40,521 nt of DNA from Chloroflexota bacterium (GCA_028873965.1 JAPPMU010000003.1:116171-156691); one strand, 5' to 3'. Counted from the first letter of the stretch, positions 7,788 to 16,582 are shown. Notes: generated from the letters alone by a model not told the origin. Program-made: numbers and translations.

Positions 7788-7792
7788 CGCGG

Positions 7793-7822
7793 TTGGCATT
7801 TGCGGCGGCGTTTGGATATAAT
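7793..7822 (+). promoter_or_regulatory. promoter of the Rrf2-family gene
   Basis: TTGGCA at 7793-7798 and a perfect TATAAT at 7817-7822, 18 bases apart, lie 23 bases before the TTG start at 7846. It partly overlaps the end of the thioesterase gene region. Confidence 0.6.
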
Positions 7823-7845
7823 TGGCGCAGGACGGAGGTGTCGTT

Positions 7846-8316
7846 TTGCGCATCCCGATGAAAGTGGACTACGGCGTGCGCGCGCTGGTGGAGTTGGCCA
7901 TGCGCTACGGTGACGGGCCGGTGCAGACTGCTGCCATCGCCTATCGCCAGGGCATACCCGAACCGTACCTTGAACGCTTGATGTCCACCCTCAACAAGAG
8001 CGGCTTCGTGCACAGCCGCCGCGGACCCCAGGGAGGCCATCTCCTGGCGCGGGTGCCGGGGGATATCAACCTCTACGACATCATGCAAGAACTTGACGGC
8101 AACGCATCCCCCCTGGACTGCCTGACCCTGCCTACCGACTGCATGTTCGCCGACTCCTGCGCCCAGAAGGAAATCTGGCAAACCGTCGAGGAATCCATCC
8201 AGAAGGTCCTCGAGTCAACCACCCTGGCGCATCTGGCCGACCGGCAAAGCGCGCTTATCGCCGAAGGGGATCGGGGCCAGGGCCTGTCGGATCCGGTGCC
8301 CGTGGTTTCGGTTTGA
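7846..8316 (+). CDS. Rrf2-family transcriptional regulator
   Basis: 156 aa. The N-terminal winged helix reads MKVDYGVRALVELAMRYG, then AIAYRQGIPEPYLERLMSTLNKSGFVHSRRGPQGGHLLAR, the classic Rrf2 helix-turn-helix and wing. The C-terminal loop carries three cysteines as C-x6-C-x5-C (LDCLTLPTDCMFADSC), close to the Fe-S ligand cluster of IscR-type members, so an Fe-S sensor is possible; CymR-type members lack these. The TTG at 7846 is chosen because GGAGG lies seven bases before it; an ATG four codons later is the alternative. It precedes a MoeB-like and a CysM gene on the same strand, so it probably controls cysteine or Fe-S/sulfur supply. Confidence 0.85.
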   Translation: MRIPMKVDYGVRALVELAMRYGDGPVQTAAIAYRQGIPEPYLERLMSTLNKSGFVHSRRGPQGGHLLARVPGDINLYDIMQELDGNASPLDCLTLPTDCMFADSCAQKEIWQTVEESIQKVLESTTLAHLADRQSALIAEGDRGQGLSDPVPVVSV

Positions 8317-8332
8317 TCGAACGCCGCGTCGC

Positions 8333-8362
8333 TTGACAATTTTCCCGGCGCAACCATACACT
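8333..8362 (+). promoter_or_regulatory. promoter for the moeB-like/cysM genes
   Basis: A perfect TTGACA at 8333-8338 and TACACT at 8357-8362 are spaced 18 bases apart. A leader of about 170 bases follows before the MoeB-like gene. The adjacent Rrf2 regulator may bind here, but no clear palindromic operator was identified. Confidence 0.55.
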
Positions 8363-8537
8363 TCCCGCACGATGTTACCCGCCCCAATTGCGCTGGTTGA
8401 CTGCGCCTGTCCCCGCACATAGGGGGCAGGCCGACCAAAATCCGCATCGAGCCTGCGTCCGCCGAATTCACCGCCAGACGGTTCGGGGCGCAGGTTTTCA
8501 GTTAAATCAATCCAACCGCCAACCGGAGGAACACAAA

Positions 8538-9386
8538 ATGGTCCAGCCTCTACGCTTGACCCCCGACCAGGTCAAACGCTACAGCCGCCACATCATCATG
8601 CAGGACGTGGGCAGCGCCGGACAGCGCAAGATGATGGAAGCCAGCGCGCTGATCATCGGGGCCGGCGGCCTGGGTTCCCCGTCTGCGGTGTACCTGTCCC
8701 TGGCCGGCGTGGGCAAGATCGGCATCGTCGACTTCGACGTGGTCGAGCTGTCCAACCTGCAGCGCCAGATCCTGCACCACACCCCCGACGTTGGCCGCCC
8801 CAAGGTGCAGTCCGCCAAGGACAACATCCTGTCCTACAATCCCGAAGTCAACGTGGTACTTCATGAGGCTTGGCTGACTTCGGAAAACGCTTTCGACATC
8901 ATCAGCCAGTACGACATCGTCATCAACGGCGCCGACAACTTCGCCACCCGCTACCTGGTGAACGACGCCTGCTACCTGCTGAACAAGCCCCTCATCGACG
9001 GCAGCATCCTGATCTTCGACGGACAGGCCACGGTTTTCCTGCCCGGCCAAGGCTGCTATCGCTGCCTCTTCCCGGCGCCGCCACCTCCGGGCATGGTTCC
9101 CAACTGCGCCGAGGCCGGCGTGCTGGGCGCTCTCACCGGGTTGGTGGGCTCCATCCAGGCTACCGAGGCGCTCAAGCACATCCTGGGCATCGGCGAAAGC
9201 CTGGCCTCCCGCCTGATGGTCATCGACGCGCTGAGCATGCAGTTCCGCGAGGTGCGTCTGCGCCGTAACCCGAATTGCCCGCTGTGCGGCGACAACCCCA
9301 CCGTCACCGAGCTCATCGACTACGAAGTGTTCTGCGGCGTGGCCGAAGCGCCGGAACCCTTGGCAGTTGGCGCCGGCGCCATCTAG
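8538..9386 (+). CDS. ThiF/MoeB-type sulfur-carrier adenylyltransferase
   Basis: 282 aa. It activates the C terminus of a ubiquitin-like sulfur carrier (MoaD/ThiS/CysO type) with ATP. Visible features: ATP loop GAGGLGS (41-47), substrate/metal region DFDVVELSNLQRQ with the conserved Arg, ADNF.TR near 132-138, zinc cysteines C173/C176 and C247/C250, and the conserved Cys190 in NCAEAGVLG. No C-terminal rhodanese domain follows, so it is MoeB/ThiF-like and not a full MoeZ. GGAGGA lies eight bases before the ATG. The cysM gene follows 43 bases later. The pair resembles the actinobacterial CysO-dependent cysteine route in which MoeZ loads CysO and CysM uses it; no carrier gene is seen here. Confidence 0.9.
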   Translation: MVQPLRLTPDQVKRYSRHIIMQDVGSAGQRKMMEASALIIGAGGLGSPSAVYLSLAGVGKIGIVDFDVVELSNLQRQILHHTPDVGRPKVQSAKDNILSYNPEVNVVLHEAWLTSENAFDIISQYDIVINGADNFATRYLVNDACYLLNKPLIDGSILIFDGQATVFLPGQGCYRCLFPAPPPPGMVPNCAEAGVLGALTGLVGSIQATEALKHILGIGESLASRLMVIDALSMQFREVRLRRNPNCPLCGDNPTVTELIDYEVFCGVAEAPEPLAVGAGAI

Positions 9387-9429
9387 TCACCGCAGCCCGC
9401 TTTCCAGAGGCCATCGGAGCCCGGCGCTA

Positions 9430-10383
9430 ATGACGCATACCTCGTCACCGTACAAAGGACTCATTGCCACCATCGGCAATACGCCCCTGGTGGAGCTGCA
9501 AAACCTCAGCCCGAATCCCGAGGTCCGCATCTACGCCAAGCTGGAGGGCCAAAACCCCACCGGCAGCGTCAAGGATCGCATCGGCCTCAAAATGATCGAG
9601 CGGGCGGAAGCCGACGGGGAGATCTCGGCCACCCGCACCATCCTGGAACCCACGTCGGGAAACACCGGCATCTCCCTGGCCATGATCGGTCGCCTCAAGG
9701 GCTACAAGGTCAAGGTGGTCATGCCCGAGAACGTTTCCGTGGAGCGCACTCACCTCCTGGAAGCCTACGGCGCGGAGATTGTGTACTCCGACGGCACGCT
9801 GGGCACCAACGGCAGCGTCGTCGTGGCGCAGGAGATGGTGGAGAAAAACCCCCACGACTACCTGATGCTCTACCAGTACGGCAACGACGGCAACCCGGAC
9901 GCCCACTACGAGGGCACTGGCCAGGAGATCGTCGAGGCCCTGCCCGAAGTCGACGTGTTCGTAGCCGGCCTGGGTACGGGCGGCACCCTGATGGGCAACG
10001 CGCGCCGGCTCAAGGAGCATCGCAGCGACATCAAGATCATCGCCGTCGCCCCGGAACCGGACGACTTCATCTCCGGCCTCCGCCGCCTGGAGGACGGGTT
10101 CATCCCGCCGATCCTGGACATCAACCTGCTGGACAACCGCCTCCTGGTCAACAGCTTCGACTCCTTCTACATGACCAAGGAGCTGATGGACAAGGAAGGG
10201 ATTTTCGCCGGCATCTCCTCGGGATCCGTCATCTCCGGCGCCTTGAAACACGCGGAGCGCATGGAGAGCGGCAACGTGGTTTGCCTGCTCGCCGACGGCG
10301 GGTGGAAGTACCTCAGCAGCCAGCTGTGGACCCGCGATTACGAGACTCTCGCCCAGGAGGCCCAGGGCAAGATCTGGTGGTAA
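9430..10383 (+). CDS. cysM: cysteine synthase, CysM (O-phosphoserine sulfhydrylase)-like
   Basis: 317 aa, fold-type II PLP enzyme. Lys49 in NPTGSVKDR binds PLP, EPTSGNTG (73-80) is the substrate loop, and AGLGTGGTLMG binds the PLP phosphate. The sequence is closer to mycobacterial CysM than to CysK by eye: PENVSVERTHLLEAYGAEI, LMLYQYGNDGNPDAHYEGTG, SGLRRLEDGFIPP and a C terminus ending GKIWW. In the mycobacterial enzyme an Arg near residue 220 selects O-phosphoserine; an Arg sits at 218 here. It probably makes cysteine with a thiocarboxylated carrier or sulfide. It is the second gene after the MoeB-like gene. The start at 9430 has GGAG about eleven bases upstream. Confidence 0.85.
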   Translation: MTHTSSPYKGLIATIGNTPLVELQNLSPNPEVRIYAKLEGQNPTGSVKDRIGLKMIERAEADGEISATRTILEPTSGNTGISLAMIGRLKGYKVKVVMPENVSVERTHLLEAYGAEIVYSDGTLGTNGSVVVAQEMVEKNPHDYLMLYQYGNDGNPDAHYEGTGQEIVEALPEVDVFVAGLGTGGTLMGNARRLKEHRSDIKIIAVAPEPDDFISGLRRLEDGFIPPILDINLLDNRLLVNSFDSFYMTKELMDKEGIFAGISSGSVISGALKHAERMESGNVVCLLADGGWKYLSSQLWTRDYETLAQEAQGKIWW

Positions 10384-10416
10384 TCCCGGTGCGCGCCGGA
10401 ATTTACGGACGGACAA

Positions 10417-10608
10417 ACCGCTGGGTAACTGTTCAGAGTTGATAAGATCCCCTGGCGGAAACCCGTCGTTCCTGCGAAAGCAGGAACCCAGGAAATCCAC
10501 GCACCAGCAGTCGTGAGCAGAACCGGGATTTTCTGGATACCGGCTTTCGCCGGTATGACGGCTTTGGCACTGGGCCGCCACCTCAAACGTGAACAGTTAC
10601 ACCGCTGG
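10417..10608. repeat. MITE-like element with 8-bp target duplication
   Basis: The direct repeat ACCGCTGG (10417-10424 and 10601-10608) flanks a 176-base element. Its ends are the inverted repeat GTAACTGTTCA (10425-10435) and TGAACAGTTAC (10590-10600). Inside are two hairpins of the CGTTCCTGC..GCAGGAAC and ATACCGGC..GCCGGTATGACGG type. It encodes nothing. The same GTAACTGTTCAG end occurs at about 17960. Confidence 0.75.
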
Positions 10609-10616
10609 CGCCGCCC

Positions 10617-10645
10617 TTGCCCCAAACCAATGCCAATGCTATAAT
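10617..10645 (+). promoter_or_regulatory. promoter of the nusA operon
   Basis: TTGCCC at 10617-10622 and a perfect TATAAT at 10640-10645 are 17 bases apart. They lie directly after the MITE-like element and about 150 bases before nusA. Confidence 0.6.
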
Positions 10646-10709
10646 GCGCCCACATCACGCCCCTCTGCCGGGGCAAAGTGAGCAACTTTCACCAACTCGG
10701 CAGCGAGCG

Positions 10710-10758
10710 GTTTACGGGAATTCTAAGCGGGGCGGATACCCGCTTTATTTCTGTAAAC
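10710..10758 (+). promoter_or_regulatory. structured leader of the nusA operon
   Basis: Two nested perfect stems can be drawn in the transcript: outer GTTTAC (10710-10715) with GTAAAC (10753-10758), and inner AAGCGGG (10725-10731) with CCCGCTT (10739-10745) around a seven-base loop. No U-run follows, so it is not a simple terminator. A protein-binding or processing site in the leader is possible. Confidence 0.4.
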
Positions 10759-10798
10759 GGGATGCACATCGGATCACTCTCGGCGGCGGAGGACAACC

Positions 10799-12595
10799 AT
10801 GAAAAGCGATTTCATGATGGCGTTGAATCAACTATCCGCCGAGCGGGGCCTGCGCAAGGAACTGGTCCTCGACAAGGTGGAGGTCGCGCTGGCCACCGCC
10901 TTCCGTCGCGACCGGGTGGCCGGCTCCCAAAACCTGACCGTCAAGCTCAACCCGAACACCGGCGACATCAGCATCTTCCCGCTGCGCAGCGTGGTCGAAG
11001 AAATCGAAGATCCGGAGACCGAAATAGCGCTCGCCGACGCCTTGCGGATAGAACCGCTGGCTGAGATCGGCAGCGAGATATCCGAAGCCCAGGAAGTCTC
11101 CTACGACACCAGCCGAATCTCGGCCCAGACCGCCCGACAGGTCCTCATGCAGGGCCTCCGGGAGGCGGAGCGGGAAAAGATCTTCGAGGAATATTCCGCT
11201 TACCAGGGCGAGATTATCAGCGGCAGCGTGGAAAGCATCGAGAAGGGCCCGACCGTATTCATCAACCTCAACCCTCACCAGGCCCAGAGCCAGAACCGCG
11301 CCCGCGGGGTCATGCGCCCGGACAACCAGGTCGGCGGCGAACGGTATCGCAAGAACCAGTCGCTGAAAGTCCTCCTGGTCGAGGTTCAGCAAACCACCCG
11401 CGGCCCGGAGGTCGTGGTCAGCCGCGCTCATCGCGACCTGCTCCGCCGGCTCATGGAGGCCGAGGTCCCCGAAATCGGCAACGGCACCGTCGAAATCAGG
11501 GCTATAGCCCGCGACCCCGGCGTCCGCAGCAAGGTCGCCGTGTCTTCACATCAGGACGGTGTCGATCCCGTCGGCTCCTGCATCGGCCTGCGGGGTAACC
11601 GCATCCAGAGCGTGGTCAACGAGCTCCAGGGCGAAAAGATCGACGTGATCGAGTGGGACCCCAACCCCCGCGTCTTGATTGGTCGCGCCCTCAGCCCGGC
11701 CGACGTCGGCGGCGTCGAACTTGACCCCGACGAGAACACCGCCTACGTGGTCGTACCGGAGAGCCAGATGTCTTTGGCCATCGGACGCGACGGTCAAAAC
11801 GCGCGTTTGGCCGCGCGGCTTTCGGGATGGCGGCTGGATATCAAGAACGTGGAGCAATGGGAAGCCCTGCGGGCGGCTCGCGCTGCCGAGGCCGCCCGTA
11901 TCGCCGCCGCCCAGGCCGAAGCCGCCGAGGAGGCCGCTCGTATCGCCGCCGCCGAAGCCGCGGCCGCCGCGCCGGTGGATCCGGAACCCGAAACGGTAGA
12001 ATTGGCGCCGGCGGCAGATGTCGTCGCCGCAGCCGAGGCCCTGATCGACGCCTCACCGGTCTCTGAAACCGTCCAGGCCGAGATCGAAAGTCTCGTCACC
12101 GATGATATCGTCGCTCCCGCGGAGGCCGAACCGGAACTCGCACCGGAGCTTACAGCGGCCGAACTGGAGGAAGCCGTCATTGAAACCCCGTCTGAGCCGG
12201 CCGAAGTCGCGGACCCCGACTACGACGAGGACGCATTGCTGGACGCTCTAATCGCCGAAGAGGAAGCCGCCGCGGCCACTCTCGAAACCGCTGCGGAAGA
12301 GTCCGTCGGCCTCAGCGTCGACGCTCTGGAAACCCTGACCATCGACGACGTGGTGGAAGAGTTTGACGAAGACGAGGAAGAACTGGAGGATGAAGAGGAA
12401 GAGGAGGCAGATCCCGAAATGGCCGAACTCCTGGCGGGTCTTCCCAACCTCGCTCCGGATGCCGGCAAGATCAGATTCGCGGAAGACATCGTCGGAGACT
12501 TCCGGGGAGGGGACCGCCGGCGCCGGCGTGGCGGCGGCAACCGTCGCGGCGGCAACGTTCCGGGCGCCCGCGGACCCGGACCGCGCCGACGGTAA
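10799..12595 (+). CDS. nusA: transcription termination/antitermination factor NusA
   Basis: 598 aa. The first 345 residues or so are the standard core: N-terminal RNA-polymerase-binding domain, S1 domain (YQGEIISGSVESIEKGPTVF... VVVSRAHRDLLRRL), then two KH domains (DPVGSCIGLRGNRIQSVVNELQGEKIDVI and VVPESQMSLAIGRDGQNARLAARLSGWRLDI). After this comes an unusually long tail: an Ala/Glu-rich helix, an acidic region with EEFDEDEEELEDEEEEE, and a basic end rich in Arg and Gly that could bind RNA. GGAGG lies upstream of the ATG. It begins a plus-strand cluster with ylxR, infB, rbfA and truB. The usual first gene, rimP, is absent from this position. Confidence 0.97.
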   Translation: MKSDFMMALNQLSAERGLRKELVLDKVEVALATAFRRDRVAGSQNLTVKLNPNTGDISIFPLRSVVEEIEDPETEIALADALRIEPLAEIGSEISEAQEVSYDTSRISAQTARQVLMQGLREAEREKIFEEYSAYQGEIISGSVESIEKGPTVFINLNPHQAQSQNRARGVMRPDNQVGGERYRKNQSLKVLLVEVQQTTRGPEVVVSRAHRDLLRRLMEAEVPEIGNGTVEIRAIARDPGVRSKVAVSSHQDGVDPVGSCIGLRGNRIQSVVNELQGEKIDVIEWDPNPRVLIGRALSPADVGGVELDPDENTAYVVVPESQMSLAIGRDGQNARLAARLSGWRLDIKNVEQWEALRAARAAEAARIAAAQAEAAEEAARIAAAEAAAAAPVDPEPETVELAPAADVVAAAEALIDASPVSETVQAEIESLVTDDIVAPAEAEPELAPELTAAELEEAVIETPSEPAEVADPDYDEDALLDALIAEEEAAAATLETAAEESVGLSVDALETLTIDDVVEEFDEDEEELEDEEEEEADPEMAELLAGLPNLAPDAGKIRFAEDIVGDFRGGDRRRRRGGGNRRGGNVPGARGPGPRRR

Positions 12596-12655
12596 GCCGC
12601 GTCGATCTCCCAACCCATCCTTGCCCTACGCCGTGCTTTGTCCAGGTAATCGCAA

Positions 12656-12991
12656 ATTTCGAAACAGCGCCACATCCCGGAACGCAGTTGCATCGCCTGC
12701 GGGAACAAAAAGCCGAAAGGCGATCTGATCAGGCTCGTCCGCACGCCTGACGGCGAAGTGCGGCCCGACGACACCGGACGGGCGAACGGCAGGGGCGTCT
12801 ATCTGTGCCACCAGGCGACGTGCTGGGAAAAGGGTCTCGTCCGCCGTTCCCTGGAGCGGGGCCTCCGTAATTCCGTTTCCAACGCGGACCTGGATGCCCT
12901 GAAACGATATTTCATTGAAACCGTCGCGTCCGGTGTTTACCACACCGGGCCCGGGACCGCCCGTGGCGCGGTTCGGGAAGCGGGAGGCTGA
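12656..12991 (+). CDS. ylxR: YlxR-family RNA-binding protein (probable ATT start)
   Basis: 111 aa if it starts at 12656. The YlxR signature RSCIACGNKKPKGDLIRLVRTPDG...GRANGRGVYLC is intact, with the paired cysteines and the GRGxYxC loop. The frame has a stop at 12647-12649 and contains no ATG, GTG or TTG before the conserved ERSCIAC. The only fitting initiators are an ATT at 12656 (giving (M)SKQRHIPERSC, the usual N terminus) or an ATC at 12674. AGG sits nine bases before the ATT. The gene lies between nusA and infB as in most bacteria. An assembly indel just upstream is the main alternative to a rare start codon. Confidence 0.85.
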   Translation: MSKQRHIPERSCIACGNKKPKGDLIRLVRTPDGEVRPDDTGRANGRGVYLCHQATCWEKGLVRRSLERGLRNSVSNADLDALKRYFIETVASGVYHTGPGTARGAVREAGG

Positions 12992-13047
12992 TCACGCGCG
13001 GGCTCGACCCCGCGTGGACGGCAATTCCGCCGGAGGAGGTGTTACCC

Positions 13048-14856
13048 ATGACTACGACAACCGAACAACGCTCCGGAGCGCGTCGCACCCGCCGCGGCGA
13101 GCCGCGACGCAGCACGCCCCGTGCGCTGGTCCTGCCGGAATCCCTCACCGTTAAGGACCTGGCCGAACTCCTGGACCAGTCGCCTATCGACGTCATCAAG
13201 CAGTTGATGCGTCACGGGATAATGGTCAACGTCAACCAGGTGATCGACCACCAGGTGGCCGCTGTTGCGGCGGCGGCTTACGGAGTCCGCACCCGGCTGG
13301 CCGAGCAAAGCGCAGACACCGCATCCATCAGGGCCGCCTCGCAGGGAGCCGACGAAACGCTCCAGCCCCGGCCGCCGGTGGTGACCATCCTCGGCCACGT
13401 CGATCACGGCAAGACCAGCCTCCTCGACTACATCCGCAACACCGCGGTGGTTGACAAGGAAGCGGGCGGAATCACCCAGCACATCGGCGCCTACCAGGTC
13501 GTCCAGGACGGGCAGCCCATCACCTTCCTCGACACTCCGGGCCACGCCGCCTTCACCGCAATCCGCTCCCGCGGCGCCCGGGTCACCGACATCGCCGTCC
13601 TGGTCGTGGCCGCCGACGACGGCATCATGCCGCAGACCGATGAGGCCATCGATCACGCCCGGGCCGCCGACGTGCCCATCGTCATCGCCATTAACAAGAT
13701 GGACCTTCCCACCGCGCAGCCCGACGTGGTCAAGCGTCAGCTCAGCGAGCGCAACCTGCTGGTGGAAGAATGGGGCGGCGACGTGATCGCCGTGCCGGTT
13801 TCCGCTCAGACGGGCGACGGGATCGACGACCTCCTGGAAAACCTCTCGGTGCTGTCGGAAATCCTTGAACTCAAGGCCAATCCCGAGCGTCCCGCCGCCG
13901 GCGTCATCGTCGAGGCCACCCTGGACCGCCGCCGCGGGCCTTCCGCCACCGTCCTGATCCAGGCCGGCACCCTTCGCGTTGGCGACTATATCGTCGCCGG
14001 CACGGCATGGGGCCGGGTCCGCGCGATGGCCAACGAACAGGGGCAGAGCATCGACTCCATTGCTCCAGGCTCACCCGGTGTGGTGACAGGGCTGAACGCA
14101 GTGCCGGAAGCCGGTGACATCCTGTCGGTAGTCACCAGCGAACGAGCCGCCCGTCAGATGGCGGGACGCCGTGAGCACCGTTCCAGCACCGGCAACCTCG
14201 AAACCGTGCTCACTCTGGACAGCGTGGTGAAGCAGATCGACGCCGGCGACGTCAAGGAACTGGTGCTGGTCCTCAAGGCCGACGTCCAGGGAAGCGTGGA
14301 GGCGGCCGTCCAGTCCATTGAGCAGCTGTCCGAGGGCGACGTGAAGGCCCGCGTCATCCACTCCGGCTCCGGGTTGGTCAGCGATTCCGACGTCCAACTG
14401 GCCGCCGCGTCCGGTGGCATCGTACTGGCTTTCAACGTCGGGTTTGAAGTGGGAGCCGAGCGCACCGCTGAACGCCTGGGTGTCGAGGTCCGCGAATACC
14501 GGATCATCTACCGCCTGCTGGAAGACGTGGAAGCCGCGCTCCAGGGATTGCTGGAACCCGAGTACGCGGAGGTGGTGGTGGGCCGCGCCGAAATCCGGGA
14601 GATCTTCCCCGGCCGCCGCGGCGTGCGCATCGCCGGTTGTCGCGTCCTCGATGGCCGCATCGTCAGGCAGGGCAACATCCGGGTCACGCGCGATGGTGAG
14701 GTCGTCACGGAAACCCAGATCGGCAGCCTTCGCCACTTCCGCGACGAGGTGAACCAGGCCACCGCCGGAACCGAGTGCGGCATCGTCCTGGACGGTTTCA
14801 ACGATTTCGAGGAAGGCGACCTGATCGTGGCCTACCGCATGGAGCGAGCCAACTAA
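13048..14856 (+). CDS. infB: translation initiation factor IF-2
   Basis: 602 aa, a short form without the long N-terminal linker of enterobacterial IF-2. It has a single IF2-N domain ([35 protein letters not shown]), then the G domain with G1 [10 protein letters not shown]3 DTPGH and G4 NKMD, followed by the two beta-barrel and C-terminal domains, including the fMet-tRNA-binding end ([20 protein letters not shown]). It places initiator tRNA on the 30S subunit and promotes subunit joining. The ATG at 13048 follows GGAGGAGG. It is part of the nusA-ylxR-infB-rbfA-truB cluster; the gap to rbfA is 29 bases. Confidence 0.97.
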   Translation: MTTTTEQRSGARRTRRGEPRRSTPRALVLPESLTVKDLAELLDQSPIDVIKQLMRHGIMVNVNQVIDHQVAAVAAAAYGVRTRLAEQSADTASIRAASQGADETLQPRPPVVTILGHVDHGKTSLLDYIRNTAVVDKEAGGITQHIGAYQVVQDGQPITFLDTPGHAAFTAIRSRGARVTDIAVLVVAADDGIMPQTDEAIDHARAADVPIVIAINKMDLPTAQPDVVKRQLSERNLLVEEWGGDVIAVPVSAQTGDGIDDLLENLSVLSEILELKANPERPAAGVIVEATLDRRRGPSATVLIQAGTLRVGDYIVAGTAWGRVRAMANEQGQSIDSIAPGSPGVVTGLNAVPEAGDILSVVTSERAARQMAGRREHRSSTGNLETVLTLDSVVKQIDAGDVKELVLVLKADVQGSVEAAVQSIEQLSEGDVKARVIHSGSGLVSDSDVQLAAASGGIVLAFNVGFEVGAERTAERLGVEVREYRIIYRLLEDVEAALQGLLEPEYAEVVVGRAEIREIFPGRRGVRIAGCRVLDGRIVRQGNIRVTRDGEVVTETQIGSLRHFRDEVNQATAGTECGIVLDGFNDFEEGDLIVAYRMERAN

Positions 14857-14885
14857 CGCTCCGGCGGATACTGCGAGGTTTACCC

Positions 14886-15278
14886 ATGGCGGACCGCAGA
14901 CGAATGGAGCGGGTCAACGGCCTGCTCCGCGAGGAAATCGCCGGCCTGCTCGCTTCACAGGTCAACGACCCTCGCCTGAAAGGCATCATCACCATCACCC
15001 AGGTGCGCACCGCTTCAGACCTGCGCAGCGCCCGGGTCTACGTCAGCGTGATGGGCCCGGAAGTTGCCCGCCAGGAAGCCCTGGCCGGGATCCAGTCCTC
15101 CGCATCCTACCTGCGGCGGGAGTTGCGCAGTCGGGTCTCACTGCGTCACGTGCCGTTCCTCACCTTCGAGATGGACGACGCCATGCTTGAGGCCGACCGG
15201 CTGATGCAACTCATCGACGATCTCGAAGTCCCGGACGAATCGGAGGACGGCGCCCAGGCTTGGGCGGGTCGAGCGTAA
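14886..15278 (+). CDS. rbfA: 30S ribosome-binding factor RbfA
   Basis: 130 aa, normal length. The KH-like fold is recognisable from RMERVNGLLREEIAGLLASQVNDPRLKGIITITQVRTASDLRSARVYVSVMG and LRRELRSRVSLRHVPFLTFEMDDAML. It helps mature the 3' and 5' ends of 16S rRNA in 30S assembly. The ATG at 14886 (MADRRRMERV) was chosen over a longer frame overlapping infB. The stop is four bases before the truB start, so the two are probably coupled. Confidence 0.95.
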   Translation: MADRRRMERVNGLLREEIAGLLASQVNDPRLKGIITITQVRTASDLRSARVYVSVMGPEVARQEALAGIQSSASYLRRELRSRVSLRHVPFLTFEMDDAMLEADRLMQLIDDLEVPDESEDGAQAWAGRA

Positions 15279-15282
15279 GCTT

Positions 15283-16245
15283 ATGCCTGCTGGTGAACGT
15301 GGGCGGCCGGCGATCAACGGATTCCTCAACCTCCACAAACCCGTCGGCATCACGTCGATGGACGCCGTCCGGCGCGTGAAGCGCATTACCGGGCAGCGCC
15401 GCAAGGTCGGCCATGCCGGCACCCTGGACCCCCTGGCGGAAGGCGTCCTGCCCATCTGCTTCGGGCAGGCCACTCGGCTCATGGAACTCGTCGTCTCGGG
15501 CTGGAAGCGGTACCGTATGACGGTGCGCCTGGGGGCCACCAGTAACACCTACGATGCCGAAGGCAACATTGAAGAGATCTCCAATCCTTCCTGGTTGACC
15601 CGGGCCGGCATTGCCGACGTGATCGGCGAATTCGTCGGCGAAATCGAGCAACTGCCTCCTATGTACAGCGCGGTCAAGGTTGACGGCAAACGTCTCTACG
15701 ATCTGGCCCGCGCCGGCCGACAGATCGAACGCTCTCCCCGCCGCGTGTCCGTCCGTTCGATTTCCATAGACGACGTCCGACTTCCTTTCGCGACGTTCAC
15801 CGTTGAGTGCGGCCGGGGAACGTATCTCCGCACCATCGCCCACGACCTCGGCCAAACCCTGGGCTGCGGCGCCTATGTGACCGAGTTGGTTCGACTGTCA
15901 TGCGGCCAGTTTGAATGCTCAGGGGGAATCACTCCCGATGCCCTGGAGCAGGCCGCCGCCTCCGGCAATTGGACGAGCCATCTGCATCCCATCGATTGGG
16001 CGCTGCGGGAACTTCCGGCCGTGCAGGTGGACGCGGACCGCGCCTGGGCCGTGCGCCACGGCCAGACCGTCGCCGTCGGAGCGGTACGGCTCGACCCATC
16101 GGACCCGCGGTTGTGGCGCATCTACGACCCGGCCGGAGTGTTCCTCGCCCTGGCTCGCCCGGAACCCGAGGGCCGTTTGGCCCCGACCCGGGTGTTCGAC
16201 CTTCCCGAACCTTCGCCCTACGCTTCCGCCGCCGTTCCGGTTTGA
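15283..16245 (+). CDS. truB: tRNA pseudouridine(55) synthase TruB
   Basis: 320 aa. Makes pseudouridine 55 in the T-loop of tRNAs. The catalytic motif GHAGTLDPLAEGVL holds the nucleophilic Asp. KYRMTVRLG-type (here KRYRMTVRLGATSNTYDAEG), PPMYSAVKVDGKRLYDLARAG and VECGRGTYLRTIAHDLGQTLGCGAYVTELVRL are the other family blocks. The C-terminal part past residue 240 carries a PUA-like region (AWAVRHGQTV...LWRIYDPAGVFLALARPE). Start ATG at 15283, four bases after the rbfA stop. It closes the translation-factor cluster. Confidence 0.96.
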   Translation: MPAGERGRPAINGFLNLHKPVGITSMDAVRRVKRITGQRRKVGHAGTLDPLAEGVLPICFGQATRLMELVVSGWKRYRMTVRLGATSNTYDAEGNIEEISNPSWLTRAGIADVIGEFVGEIEQLPPMYSAVKVDGKRLYDLARAGRQIERSPRRVSVRSISIDDVRLPFATFTVECGRGTYLRTIAHDLGQTLGCGAYVTELVRLSCGQFECSGGITPDALEQAAASGNWTSHLHPIDWALRELPAVQVDADRAWAVRHGQTVAVGAVRLDPSDPRLWRIYDPAGVFLALARPEPEGRLAPTRVFDLPEPSPYASAAVPV

Positions 16246-16257
16246 ACCCAGCGAACC

Positions 16258-16569
16258 ATGCCGGCTGCCGAGTTCACGTGCCAACGGTGCCGACGACCCA
16301 CGGCCACCAACGCCAGCTTTACTTTTCGCCCCCGCGGCGGGGCAACGGGCATCACCAAGTGCCTCCGCTGCGCCCTGCGTCACTGGCCCATGCTGCGCCG
16401 GTCGTTAATCGCCAGCGCCGTGGTGGGCACGGCCCTCACGGCGCTGAATCAGGGTGACGCCATCGTCACGGGCAATCTGGCCGGCGCGTTGGCATGGAAA
16501 ATTCCGCTGACCTACTGCGTTCCCTTCCTGGTAGCCACCTACGGAGCCCTGGCCAACAGCCGGAACTGA
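16258..16569 (+). CDS. NrtS-like small membrane protein with N-terminal CxxC pairs
   Basis: 103 aa. The C-terminal part (RSLIASAVVGTALTALNQGDAIVTGNLAGALAWKIPLTYCVPFLVATYGAL) matches the pattern of NrtS, a two-helix membrane protein reported as a nitrate/nitrite transporter component. The N terminus adds a probable zinc ribbon (CQRC and CLRC). The gene starts 12 bases after truB with a weak ribosome site and may be read from the truB transcript. The NrtS name rests on pattern recall of the N.GD...G....KIPLTY.VPF..ATYG block; function in this organism is inference. Confidence 0.65.
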   Translation: MPAAEFTCQRCRRPTATNASFTFRPRGGATGITKCLRCALRHWPMLRRSLIASAVVGTALTALNQGDAIVTGNLAGALAWKIPLTYCVPFLVATYGALANSRN

Positions 16570-16582
16570 AAATCACACCGAT

